Below are positions 19,601 through 28,231 of a stretch of DNA of 64,000 nucleotides, in pieces. The stretch lies in the NCBI RefSeq assembly GCF_002479495.1, contig NZ_DLNQ01000014.1, positions 1 through 64,000 on the forward strand, in the 5' to 3' direction. A program made the translations under genes and the position numbers. The notes under the pieces are model-generated. The model saw only the letters and a program-made list of their open reading frames with translations. It was not told where the DNA came from and ran no database searches. Source of the stretch: Brevundimonas sp. UBA7506 (GTDB lineage Bacteria; Pseudomonadota; Alphaproteobacteria; Caulobacterales; Caulobacteraceae). Every line of letters begins with the position of its first letter. The stretch's first letter is position 1.

Positions 19601-19694
19601 CAGCAGACATGGCCGTTGGGTCATCCGCGAACGTACGATCCTCGGCTTAACGGGGACGGCGGGCGCGACGGGAAAGTAAGAGGACGAACGCCTG

Positions 19695-20900
19695 ATGGCG
19701 CAGCGTGACTATTACGAAATTCTGGGGGTCGAGCGGACCATTGACGCCGCTGGCCTGAAGTCGGCCTATCGCAAGCTGGCCATGACCCACCATCCCGACC
19801 GCAACGGCGGCTCGGAGGAATCCCTCGCCAAGTTCAAGGAGATCTCCGAGGCCTATGCGGTGCTGTCGGACGATCAGAAGCGCGCGGCCTATGACCGGTT
19901 CGGTCATGCGGGCGTGAACGGCGGCGCCGGCGGCGGCGACCCGTTCGGACGCGGCGGCGGTCAGGGCTTCCACGACATCAACGACATCTTCTCCCAGGTC
20001 TTTGGCGACGCCTTCGGCGATGCGTTCGGCGGCCGGGGCGGACGTCAGCAGCAGGGCGGTCCGCGTCGCGGCTCGGACCTGCGCTATGACCTCGAGATCA
20101 CCCTGGAGCAGGCCTACAAGGGCGCCGAGGTCGAGATCTCGGTCCCCACCACCATGACCTGCGAGGTCTGCGACGGTTCGGGCGCCAAGGCCGGCACCAA
20201 GCCGACCATCTGCTCCACCTGCGGCGGCGCCGGGCGCGTGCGCCAGGCCAACGGCTTCTTCCAGGTCGAGCGCACCTGCCCCCGCTGCGGCGGCTCGGGC
20301 GAGATGATCGCCGACCCCTGCAACGCCTGTCACGGCCACGGTCAGGTCCGCAAGAACCGTCAGCTCAGCCTCAAGATCCCGGCCGGCGTCGACGACGGCT
20401 CGCGCATCCGCCTGTCGGGCGAGGGCGAGGCCGGCCAGCGCGGCGGCCCGCGCGGCGACCTCTATGTCTTCCTGTCGGTGCACGACCACGAACTGTTCGA
20501 GCGCGACAACCTGGACCTGCTGGTCACGGTGCCGGTGCCGATGACGGTGGCGGCGCTCGGCGGCGTCGTCGACGCCCCCTGTCTGGTGTCCGAGGCCTGC
20601 GACGGCAAGTGCAGGGCCACGGTCGAGGTGCCCGCCGGCGCCCAGACCGGCAAGACCGTCCGCATCAAGGGCAAGGGCATGCCCCACCTGAACGGCCGCC
20701 AGCGCGGCGATCTGGTGGTCGAGCTGTTCGTCGAGACCCCGACCGATCTGACCCCGCGTCAGAAGGAGCTGCTGACCGAGCTGGCGGCGTCGCTGGGCGA
20801 GACCCAGACCCCGCGCAACACCAGCTTCGCCGGCAAGGCCAAGCGCTTCTGGGCCGACATCCTGGGCGGCGACGCCGACAATCCGAAAGAGACCGCGTGA
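19695..20900 (+). CDS. dnaJ: Co-chaperone DnaJ (Hsp40)
   Basis: DnaJ delivers substrates to DnaK and stimulates its ATPase. The 401 residues comprise the J domain (about 1-70, with HHPDRNGG), a Gly/Phe-rich linker (about 73-125) and the zinc domain with four repeats CEVCDGSG, CSTCGGAG, CPRCGGSG and CNACHGHG (about 155-220). The C-terminal substrate domains follow. It is a full type I DnaJ, slightly longer than E. coli's 376 residues because of the Gly-rich linker. Its TGA overlaps the GTG of dapB by 4 bases. Confidence 0.98.
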   Translation: MAQRDYYEILGVERTIDAAGLKSAYRKLAMTHHPDRNGGSEESLAKFKEISEAYAVLSDDQKRAAYDRFGHAGVNGGAGGGDPFGRGGGQGFHDINDIFSQVFGDAFGDAFGGRGGRQQQGGPRRGSDLRYDLEITLEQAYKGAEVEISVPTTMTCEVCDGSGAKAGTKPTICSTCGGAGRVRQANGFFQVERTCPRCGGSGEMIADPCNACHGHGQVRKNRQLSLKIPAGVDDGSRIRLSGEGEAGQRGGPRGDLYVFLSVHDHELFERDNLDLLVTVPVPMTVAALGGVVDAPCLVSEACDGKCRATVEVPAGAQTGKTVRIKGKGMPHLNGRQRGDLVVELFVETPTDLTPRQKELLTELAASLGETQTPRNTSFAGKAKRFWADILGGDADNPKETA

Positions 20901-21646
20901 GCGACATCTTCCACGCCGGCATCTCCGGCGCCCGGGGCCGCATGGGCCGCGCCGTTTCACAAGTCCTCGACGCCCGCGAGGACGTGGTGGTCGCCGCCCG
21001 TTTCGACCGGGGCGAGACGCCCGACCTGAACCTGTGCGACGTCATCATCGACTTCTCCACGCCCGAGGCCTCGGTAGAGTTGGCCAAGGCCTGCGCCGCG
21101 CGCGGAGGTCCGGCCCTGGTCATCGGCTCCACCGGCCTGTCGCCCGAACAGGACGCGGAACTAGAGGCGGCGGCGGAGAAGATCGCCATCGTCCGCAGCG
21201 GCAACTTCTCGTTGGGCCTCAACATCCTGATCGGTCTGGTCGAGCACGCCGCCCAGCGTCTGGACGGCCGCGACTGGGACATCGAGGTGCTGGAGACCCA
21301 TCACCGGCGCAAGGTGGACGCGCCCTCGGGCACCGCCCTGATGCTGGGCGAGGCCGCAGCCAACGGCCGTGGCCGCGATCTGGAAGACCTCAAGACTGCT
21401 CCCTATGACGGCATCACCGGCCCGCGCGAGCCCGGCAAGATCGGCTTCGCCAGCCTGCGCGCCGGCGGCGTCATCGGCGAGCACACGGTGCTGTTCGGCT
21501 CGGACGACGAACTGCTGACCCTGTCGCATTCGGCCATCGACCGCTCCCTGTTCGCCAAGGGGGCCGTGGTCGCCGCCGCCTGGGTGCGCAACCGCCGCCC
21601 CGGCCTCTACGACATGCAGGACGTGCTCGGCTTCCGTCAGGCCTGA
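20897..21646 (+). CDS. dapB: 4-hydroxy-tetrahydrodipicolinate reductase
   Basis: DapB reduces hydroxy-tetrahydrodipicolinate in the lysine and diaminopimelate pathway. The 249-residue protein has the nucleotide-binding GISGARGRMGRAV near residues 8-20, VIGSTGLSPEQ near 79-89 and the catalytic block ETHHRRKVDAPSGTAL near 137-152. It starts with GTG overlapping the dnaJ stop, so it is translationally coupled to dnaJ. The frame is open further upstream, but only within dnaJ. Confidence 0.95.
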   Translation: MSDIFHAGISGARGRMGRAVSQVLDAREDVVVAARFDRGETPDLNLCDVIIDFSTPEASVELAKACAARGGPALVIGSTGLSPEQDAELEAAAEKIAIVRSGNFSLGLNILIGLVEHAAQRLDGRDWDIEVLETHHRRKVDAPSGTALMLGEAAANGRGRDLEDLKTAPYDGITGPREPGKIGFASLRAGGVIGEHTVLFGSDDELLTLSHSAIDRSLFAKGAVVAAAWVRNRRPGLYDMQDVLGFRQA

Positions 21647-21653
21647 TCGGCGG

Positions 21654-22577
21654 ATGAGCCGGCCGGGCGTCAGACAGGGGAGCAGCTACGGCATCATGCT
21701 GCGGGCGGCGGCCGCCCTCAGCTTCTCCCTGATGTACGCCCTGATGAAGTGGGCGGCGACGATGGAGCCCGTCTCGGCGGGCGAGATGGTCTTCTACCGT
21801 TCGATCTTCGGCCTGCCGGTGGTGCTGTTCTGGGTGCTGAACAGCGGCGGGGGCTTGGCCGCGATCTCGACCCGGCGGCCCATGGTTCACGTCTGGCGCT
21901 GCGCCCTGGGGGTGACCGGCATCCTGCTGATCTTCCAGGGCTTGCGGTTGCTGCCCCTGGCCGACGCCACGACCATCGGCTTCACCGCCCCCATCTTCGC
22001 CACCTTGCTGTCCATCGTCTTCCTGAAGGAGAAGGTGGGGCGTCATCGCTGGACGGCGGTCATCCTGGGCTTCGTCGGGGTTCTGGTCCTGGTGCGGCCC
22101 GGCGCCGAGGGCGCGCCGCCGCTGGGCGGTCTGCTGTTCGCGCTGGGCGGAGCCTTCGTCGCGGCTTCGGTCACCGTCACCCTGCGCCAGCTGGGCAAGA
22201 CGGAATCGGCGACCGCCATCGTCTTCTGGTTCTTCGTCGCCTGCGCCGTGGTGGGCGGGGGCCTGGCCCTGATGGACGGGCACAGCCACAGCTGGCCGGT
22301 GCTGGCCATACTGGCGGCGGGCGGGCTGGCGGGCGGGCTGGCCCAGTTGCTGATGACCAGTTCGCTGCAGCACGCCCCGGTCTCGGTCCTGGCCCCGCTG
22401 GACTATCTGCAGATGGTCGGGGCCGTGGTTCTGGGCTGGCTGTTGTTGAGCGACGCGCCGACGGGGGCGACCCTGATCGGGGCCGCCCTGATCGCCGGCA
22501 GCGGCCTCTACACTGCCTGGCGAGAGCGCGTGCTGAGGCGCGAGATCACCCCGCCGTCGCCCAGTTCGACGGTCTGA
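21654..22577 (+). CDS. EamA/DMT-family transporter
   Basis: This 307-residue inner-membrane protein has about ten hydrophobic segments arranged as two EamA repeats. The first repeat includes FSLMYALMKWAA and LPLADATTIGFTAPIFATLL; the second starts near LGGLLFALGGAFVAA and has PVSVLAPLDYLQMVGAVVLG. Family members export metabolites or amino acids; the substrate here cannot be told from sequence. It follows dapB by 7 bases and may share its transcript. Its stop faces dut. Confidence 0.88.
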   Translation: MSRPGVRQGSSYGIMLRAAAALSFSLMYALMKWAATMEPVSAGEMVFYRSIFGLPVVLFWVLNSGGGLAAISTRRPMVHVWRCALGVTGILLIFQGLRLLPLADATTIGFTAPIFATLLSIVFLKEKVGRHRWTAVILGFVGVLVLVRPGAEGAPPLGGLLFALGGAFVAASVTVTLRQLGKTESATAIVFWFFVACAVVGGGLALMDGHSHSWPVLAILAAGGLAGGLAQLLMTSSLQHAPVSVLAPLDYLQMVGAVVLGWLLLSDAPTGATLIGAALIAGSGLYTAWRERVLRREITPPSPSSTV

Positions 22578-22585
22578 CGCCCGGC

Positions 22586-23035
22586 CTATTTCCCCGTCGA
22601 GCCGAAACCGCCGGCGCCGCGCGCCGTTTCATCCAGAGCCTCGACCTCGGCCATGACGGCCTGGGTGTAGGGGGCGATGACCATCTGGGCGATGCGTTCG
22701 CCGCGGTTGATCTCGAAAGCGAGCTGGCCGTGGTTGATCAGGATGACCCCGACCTCGCCGCGATAGTCGCTGTCGATGGTGCCGGGCGAATTCAGGCAGG
22801 TGACGCCGTGCTTCAGCGCCAGACCCGAACGGGGCCGCACCTGGGCCTCATAGCCGGGCTCCAGCGCGATCTTCAGGCCTGTCGGGATCAGCTTGCGCTC
22901 GCCGGGAGCGAGGATCACCGGCTCGAATTCCGGCAGGGCGGCGCGCAGGTCCATGCCCGCCGATCCCGTCGTCTCATAGGCGGGCAGGGCCAGGCCCTCG
23001 GCGTGGGGCAGACGTTGGACGCGGACGGTGGTCAT
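22586..23035 (-). CDS. dut: Deoxyuridine 5'-triphosphate nucleotidohydrolase
   Basis: dUTPase converts dUTP to dUMP, keeping uracil out of DNA. The 149-residue trimer-type protein shows [12 protein letters not shown] near residues 20-31, the [11 protein letters not shown] block near 66-76, [15 protein letters not shown] near 82-96 and the C-terminal GGFGSTGK that closes over the active site. The ATG at 23035 is chosen because the frame further upstream lies inside coaBC. It follows coaBC by 11 bases, the usual coaBC-dut pairing. Confidence 0.97.
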   Translation of the reverse strand: MTTVRVQRLPHAEGLALPAYETTGSAGMDLRAALPEFEPVILAPGERKLIPTGLKIALEPGYEAQVRPRSGLALKHGVTCLNSPGTIDSDYRGEVGVILINHGQLAFEINRGERIAQMVIAPYTQAVMAEVEALDETARGAGGFGSTGK

Positions 23036-23046
23036 GAAGGGATCTT

Positions 23047-24270
23047 TCAGGCCTTGAAGTGATCGGCGATGCGGCGGGCAAGCTTCCTCGCCACCTCGGT
23101 CTTGGACTGGCGCGGCCAGGGCTCGGCGCCGTTCAGGGTGAACAGGGTCACGGCGTTGCCGTCCGAGCCGAAGACCTCGCCCGAGACGTCGTTGCCGACG
23201 ATCCAGTCGCAACCCTTTCTGGACAGCTTGGCGCGAGCATTGCCCTCCAGGTCGCTGGTCTCGGCGGCGAAGCCGACCACCAGTTTGGGGCGCTTCGGGC
23301 CGGGGGCCGAGACGCCGGCGAGGATGTCGGGGTTCTCGATCAGGGCCAGGGAGGGCGGACCGCCCGGCTTCTTCTTGATCTTGCCGGAAGCGACGCCGTC
23401 CACGCGCCAGTCGGCGACGGCGGCGCTCATCACGGCGATGTCGGCGGGCAAATGAGCCTCGACAGCGGCCTTCATCTCGGTGGCGGCCTCGACCCAGAGG
23501 CGGGTGACGCCGACCGGCGCATCCAGGGCCACGGGGCCGGAGATCAGGGTCACCTCCGCGCCCAGTTCGGCCAGGGCGGCGGCGACGGCGTAGCCCTGCT
23601 TGCCGCTGGAGCGATTGGTCAGGCCGCGCACCGGGTCGATGGGCTCGAAGGTCGGCCCGGCGGTGACCACGGCGGTCTTGCCGGTCAGCGGGCGGCCGTC
23701 AGGGCCAGCCAGCAGGCGGGCGATCGCGTCGAGGATGACGGCGGGTTCGGCCATGCGGCCGGGGCCGAACTCGCCGCAGGCCATCTCGCCGTCGTCGGGG
23801 CCGACCACGGCCGCGCCGTGGAAGCCGTCGAAGTTTTTCAGCCGCTCGACATTGGCCTGAACCGCCGGGTGCAGCCACATGCGCACGTTCATGGCCGGGG
23901 CCAGCAGAACCTTCTTGTCGGTGGCCAGAAGCGTGGTCGAGGCCAGGTCGTCGGCCATGCCGTTCGCGGCCTTGGCGATCAGCCCCGCCGTCGCCGGCGC
24001 CACCACCACCAGATCGGCCCAGCGCGACAGCTCGATATGGCCCATGGCCGTCTCGTCCTCGGGCATGAACAGGGCCTGGCGTACCGGATGGCCGGTCAGG
24101 GCCGCCAGGGACATGGGGGTGACGAACTCGGCGCCGGCCTTGGTCAGCAAGCTCATCACCTCGGCCCCGGCCTTCTTCAGCAGACGCGTCAGCTCCAGCG
24201 CCTTGTAGGCGGCGATGCCGCCGCCGACGATGAGCAGGACCTTGCGGCCCGAAAGCGAGGATGCGGTCAT
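23047..24270 (-). CDS. coaBC: Phosphopantothenoylcysteine decarboxylase/synthetase CoaBC
   Basis: This bifunctional enzyme carries out two steps of coenzyme A synthesis. The 407-residue protein has the flavoprotein CoaC half ([12 protein letters not shown] near 16-27, a conserved His in the GAAVVGPD region and PAMNVRMW near 124-131) and the CoaB half ([20 protein letters not shown] near 200-219, then GKQGYAVA). It is the first gene of the coaBC-dut unit and diverges from the small lipoprotein gene at 24405 with 134 bases between. Confidence 0.97.
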   Translation of the reverse strand: MTASSLSGRKVLLIVGGGIAAYKALELTRLLKKAGAEVMSLLTKAGAEFVTPMSLAALTGHPVRQALFMPEDETAMGHIELSRWADLVVVAPATAGLIAKAANGMADDLASTTLLATDKKVLLAPAMNVRMWLHPAVQANVERLKNFDGFHGAAVVGPDDGEMACGEFGPGRMAEPAVILDAIARLLAGPDGRPLTGKTAVVTAGPTFEPIDPVRGLTNRSSGKQGYAVAAALAELGAEVTLISGPVALDAPVGVTRLWVEAATEMKAAVEAHLPADIAVMSAAVADWRVDGVASGKIKKKPGGPPSLALIENPDILAGVSAPGPKRPKLVVGFAAETSDLEGNARAKLSRKGCDWIVGNDVSGEVFGSDGNAVTLFTLNGAEPWPRQSKTEVARKLARRIADHFKA

Positions 24271-24404
24271 GAGGAATCTCTAGCGGGGCCGCATGACGCC
24301 GTCGAGACAAAGCCGTGGATCGACGCGCGGCGACTATGGAACATTGCCAGAACAAATAGTTTATGCCTAACTGTGTTCGGCGGGTTTTTCAGGGAGGGTG
24401 ACCC

Positions 24405-24905
24405 ATGCGGATTCAAGTGACGGCGGGCGTTGTGGCGGCGTTGGTTCTGGCGGCTTGCGACAGCGGCGGCTCGGCGGTTCAGACGCGCGAACGAGCGGCG
24501 GCCGAGCCGGTCGCCCTGATCTCGGCGGCGGCGCCCGAGAGCGAGACGGTCGCGGCGGCGCCCGAGGCCAAACCCCCGGTCACGGCCAACCGGCGTGAAA
24601 CCGCCGACGCCAAGGTCCAGCGTCTGTATGAGCGTAACGGCGCGGCCTTCGGGGCCAAGTCGGCGGACGACTATCTGCACAAGGTGCGGACCTTCATCGA
24701 GGCGACGCCGCGCGGGACCGAGACGGTCAAGCGACCGAACGGCGACACCCTCTACTATCAGGTCTCGACCAACACCTTCGCCGTGGTGGACCGCAACGGC
24801 GTGCCCCGCACCATGTTCAAGCCGGACGACGGCCCGACCTACTGGGCGCAGCAGAAGGAGCGGGCGCCGACCTTCGGCCAGCGCCGCTCAAACCCGGCGG
24901 AGTGA
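24405..24905 (+). CDS. Small lipoprotein with possible nuclease-toxin-like C-terminal fold
   Basis: The 166-residue product begins with a lipoprotein signal whose lipobox is LAAC (Cys near residue 18). An Ala/Glu-rich linker runs to about residue 62. The C-terminal 95 residues contain LYERNGAAFGAKSADDYLHK, then TLYYQVSTNTFAVVDRNG and PRTMFKP. This helix-then-strands pattern reminds me of small RNase-like (BECR-type) domains at the ends of bacterial toxins, but that is recall, not a search result. No immunity gene is beside it. Its stop directly abuts that of murI. Confidence 0.6.
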   Translation: MRIQVTAGVVAALVLAACDSGGSAVQTRERAAAEPVALISAAAPESETVAAAPEAKPPVTANRRETADAKVQRLYERNGAAFGAKSADDYLHKVRTFIEATPRGTETVKRPNGDTLYYQVSTNTFAVVDRNGVPRTMFKPDDGPTYWAQQKERAPTFGQRRSNPAE

Positions 24906-25769
24906 TCAGGCGGCGTCGAAGGTCAGGGGCGCGCCCCAGAAGCGGGCGATAAGCTCCGACTGCGGGCCGGGCGTGCCGGTGGTCAGGAAGTCGCGACGGC
25001 CGGACGCGCCCAGCTCGTATTCGGGATGGCGCGCGAAATAACGTTCCAGCGAGTCGGCCACGGCGGTCGGCTGGCTGATGACCTGGACCCCGGCGGGCAG
25101 GGCGTCGGCGAACAGGTCGGCGACGATCTCGTAGTGGGTGCAGCCAAGGATGGCCTTGTCGGGGTGACGGCCGATGCGACGGCGCAGGGCGTCGACGTGG
25201 TCGTTGACCACTACCCTCAGCTCCTCGGTCGGGGCGCCCAGTTCGATCAGGCCGGCCAGGCCGGGGCAGGGCTCGGTGAAGACGGCCAGGTCCTCGCGGC
25301 GCTTGTCGATTTCGATCTCATAGACGCGGCTCATGGCCGTGGCGGCCGTGCAGAAGACGCCGGTGACGTCGATCGCCTGTTTCTTCTCGCCTTCCAGTCG
25401 GCCGTTGCGCTCGGCCTCATAGGACCACGGCAGGCCAGTCGCCGCCTCGATCGTCGGGACGATGATGCCCAGGACGTTGACCGGACGGCCCAGCTTCTCA
25501 CGCATGCCGGGAATCCAGGTCTGCTGTAGACGGCGCAAGGCGATGGCCGAGGCCGTGTTGCAGGCCAGGACCACGACCGAGGCGCCGGCCTCGAACAGAC
25601 GCTCGCACCCGGCGCGCGTCAGTTCGACGATGTCCTCGCCGCCGCGTCCGCCATAGGGGGCGTGGGCCTGGTCGCCCAGATAGATGAAGTCCCGCGTCGG
25701 AAAGCGGGTCGTGAGTTCGCGGTGGACCGTCAGTCCGCCCACGCCGGAGTCAAAAACGCCTATCGCCAT
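24906..25769 (-). CDS. murI: Glutamate racemase
   Basis: MurI makes D-glutamate for peptidoglycan. From the ATG at 25769 it has 287 residues. The signature VFDSGVGGLTV near residues 5-15, LGDQAHAPYGGR near 31-42, the first catalytic Cys in VVLACNTASAIAL and the second in AILGCTHYEIV are all present. The frame stays open far upstream, but antisense to the M3 peptidase gene. A VFCTAATAM insertion region follows the first catalytic half. It diverges from the M3 peptidase gene. Confidence 0.96.
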   Translation of the reverse strand: MAIGVFDSGVGGLTVHRELTTRFPTRDFIYLGDQAHAPYGGRGGEDIVELTRAGCERLFEAGASVVVLACNTASAIALRRLQQTWIPGMREKLGRPVNVLGIIVPTIEAATGLPWSYEAERNGRLEGEKKQAIDVTGVFCTAATAMSRVYEIEIDKRREDLAVFTEPCPGLAGLIELGAPTEELRVVVNDHVDALRRRIGRHPDKAILGCTHYEIVADLFADALPAGVQVISQPTAVADSLERYFARHPEYELGASGRRDFLTTGTPGPQSELIARFWGAPLTFDAA

Positions 25770-25791
25770 GCAGCGGCCTTTAGACCCGTGG

Positions 25792-25818
25792 GGTTCCGTC
25801 GTCCAATGGTTAGGATTA
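25792..25818 (+). other. tRNA-Glu-like 5' fragment
   Basis: Bases 25792-25818 resemble the acceptor and D-arm part of a tRNA-Glu gene (CGTCGTCCAATGGTTAGGAT is the clearest stretch). The following bases do not form an anticodon stem, so it is not a functional tRNA. It lies in the 120-bp gap between divergent murI and the M3 peptidase gene. It could be a remnant or coincidence. Confidence 0.35.
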
Positions 25819-25889
25819 CATCGAGGCATAAGCCTGCCCGGACGAGCACGTCGGGGCGGGTCGAAAACAGCTATGGTTGGGAGACCTGG

Positions 25890-28073
25890 ATGCACAGACG
25901 CCATCTTCTCATCGGGGGCGCGAGCCTCTTCGCCCTTTCGGGCTGCGCCTCCGCCGGCGCTCTGGAGAACGGAATGACGGGATCGGCCGCGGCCCTTTCG
26001 ACCGCTGATGAAGCCCGCATCGCCCGCGCCGTCCTGCCGACGACCGCCCCGCGCGCCGAGCTGCTGCAGCCCTGGACCGGCCCCTATGAGGGCGTGCCTC
26101 CCTGGGACAAGGTGACGGCGCCCAAGATGCGCGAAGCCATTCTGGAAGGCATCGAGCTGCAACGCGCCGACGTCGCCGCCGTCGCCAACAACCCCGACGC
26201 CCCGACCTTCGCCAACACCCTGGTGGCCATGGAGCTGGCCGGCGAGCCGCTGGACCGCGCCATGAACGTCTTCAGCGTCATGACGTCGAACATCGGCGGC
26301 GACGCCTGGGACGCGCTGGAGACCGAGCTGTCGCCGATCCTGTCGGCCGCCTCGGACGAGATCACCTTCAACGAGAAGCTGTTCCAGCGCATCAAGGCCG
26401 TGGCCGACGGCGCCGACGCCGCCGGCCTGAACGCCCAGCAGAAACGTCTGGCCGAGCGCAGCCGCGACGCCTTCGTGCGCAACGGCGCCGCTCTGGACGC
26501 CGCCGGCAAGGCCGAGCTGGGCCGTATCAACACCGCCCTGTCGAACGCCTTCACCGGCTTCGGTCAGAAGGTGGTGGCCGATGAGAACACCTGGACCGTC
26601 ATCACCAGCGAGGCCGGCCTGAAGGGCCTGCCTGAGTCCAACAAGGCCGCCGCCGCCGCCGCCGCCCGCGCCCGCAATGTCCAGGGCTGGGCCATCGTCA
26701 ACACCCGCTCCAGCGTCGATCCCTTCCTGACCTTCGCCGACGACCGCGCCCTGCGCGAGCAGGTGTGGAAGAAGTTCGTCAAGCGCGGCGACAACGGCGA
26801 CGCCAACGACACCAAGTCGACCATCGCCCAGATCGTGGCCCTGCGTCAGCAGCGCGCCAGGCTGCTCGGCTTCGGCAACCACGCCGAATGGCGCATGCAG
26901 GACACCATGGCCAAGACCCCGGCTGCGGCGATGGAGCTGATGCAGCGCGTCTGGGCCCCGGCCAAGGCCCGCGTCGCCGAGGAGGTCGCCGACATGAAGG
27001 CGATCGCCGGTTTCGACATCGAGCCCTGGGACTACCTCTACTTCGCCGAGAAGGTCCGCAAGGCCAAGTACGACCTCGATCAGAACGAGCTGAAGCCCTA
27101 CTTCGAGCTGCACGCGGTCCGCGCGGCCTCCTTCTACATGGCCGAGCGCCTGTACGGCTTCGTCTTCAAGCCGCTGGCCAAGGGGACTGTCTCGACCTTC
27201 GAGCCCGACGTGACCACCTATGAGGTCACCGACAAGGCCACCGGCAAGCTGATCGGCCTCTACTACGCCGACGACTTCGCCCGTCCGGGCAAGCGTTCGG
27301 GCGCCTGGATGACCACCTACCGGTCCTTCTCGCAGCTGACGGGGTCGAAGCCGATCCTGGCCTCGAACAACAACAACTTCGTCAAGGCCGAGGCCGGTCA
27401 GCCCCTGCTGATCTCGCTGGACGACGCCGAGACCCTGTTCCACGAGTTCGGCCACGCCCTGCACTACTTCTCGTCGGTGGTGACCTATCCGTCGTTCGGC
27501 AACACGCCGCGCGACTTCGTGGAATATCCGTCTCAGGTGCACGAGCACTGGGTGCTGAGCCGCCCGATTCTCGACGGCTACATGAAGCACGTCGAGACCA
27601 AGCAGCCGATGCCGCAGGCGCTGGTGGACAAGATCGAGGCCTCCTCGACCTTCAATCAGGGCTACGCCACGGTCAGCTACCTGTCCTCGGCCCTGGTCGA
27701 CATGGACCTGCATACGCAAGCCACGCCGCCGACCGATATCGGCGCCTTCGAGAAGGCCTCGCTGGATCGTCTCGGCATGCCCAAGGAGATCGTGATGCGG
27801 CACCGCCTGCCGCAGTTCAACCACCTCTTCACCTCTGACGCCTACTCGGCCGGCTACTATTCCTACCTGTGGTCGGAAGTGATGGACGCCGACACCTGGG
27901 CCTACTTCGAGGAGTCGGGCGACGTCTTCAATCCGGACATCGGCGGCCGCTTCAAGTCGATCATCCTGGCGCCGGGCAACACCACGGACCGCGGCGAGGC
28001 CTATCGCCAGTTCCGCGGCCGCAACCCCGACGTGGCGGCCCTGCTGAAGGTGCGCGGCTTCCCTGTTTCCTAA
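25890..28073 (+). CDS. M3-family zinc metallopeptidase (Dcp-like), lipoprotein
   Basis: The 727-residue protein has a lipoprotein signal (MHRRHLLIGGASLFALSGC, lipobox LSGC with Cys near residue 19), so it is probably membrane-anchored in the periplasm. The body is an M3 peptidase with the zinc site LFHEFGHALHYF (HEFGH at 518-522) and downstream EYPSQVHEHW with the third ligand Glu. The C-terminal FTSDAYSAGYYSYLWSEVM block is typical of peptidyl-dipeptidase Dcp and oligopeptidase A. It probably degrades short peptides. The ATG at 25890 is chosen because it starts the signal peptide. Confidence 0.92.
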   Translation: MHRRHLLIGGASLFALSGCASAGALENGMTGSAAALSTADEARIARAVLPTTAPRAELLQPWTGPYEGVPPWDKVTAPKMREAILEGIELQRADVAAVANNPDAPTFANTLVAMELAGEPLDRAMNVFSVMTSNIGGDAWDALETELSPILSAASDEITFNEKLFQRIKAVADGADAAGLNAQQKRLAERSRDAFVRNGAALDAAGKAELGRINTALSNAFTGFGQKVVADENTWTVITSEAGLKGLPESNKAAAAAAARARNVQGWAIVNTRSSVDPFLTFADDRALREQVWKKFVKRGDNGDANDTKSTIAQIVALRQQRARLLGFGNHAEWRMQDTMAKTPAAAMELMQRVWAPAKARVAEEVADMKAIAGFDIEPWDYLYFAEKVRKAKYDLDQNELKPYFELHAVRAASFYMAERLYGFVFKPLAKGTVSTFEPDVTTYEVTDKATGKLIGLYYADDFARPGKRSGAWMTTYRSFSQLTGSKPILASNNNNFVKAEAGQPLLISLDDAETLFHEFGHALHYFSSVVTYPSFGNTPRDFVEYPSQVHEHWVLSRPILDGYMKHVETKQPMPQALVDKIEASSTFNQGYATVSYLSSALVDMDLHTQATPPTDIGAFEKASLDRLGMPKEIVMRHRLPQFNHLFTSDAYSAGYYSYLWSEVMDADTWAYFEESGDVFNPDIGGRFKSIILAPGNTTDRGEAYRQFRGRNPDVAALLKVRGFPVS

Positions 28074-28149
28074 GGGGCCTACCGCTCGTCCTTGAGTGGC
28101 CTACCGGCCTTCGGCCTACTTGAGGCCGTTGACTGCTGAATCTGGAAAG

Positions 28150-28179
28150 GGCCCGGTGGAGCGATCCGCCGGGCCTTTT
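28150..28179 (+). terminator. Rho-independent terminator after the M3 peptidase gene
   Basis: A 10-bp stem (28150-28159 with 28166-28175, one T-G pair) has a 6-nt loop and is followed by TTTT. It lies 76 bases beyond the stop. Confidence 0.85.
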
Positions 28180-28231
28180 CTATTCCAGCCGGGGTGGCGT
28201 ATGCCTTGGCCGTTCAGTTGAAGGAGCGCCC

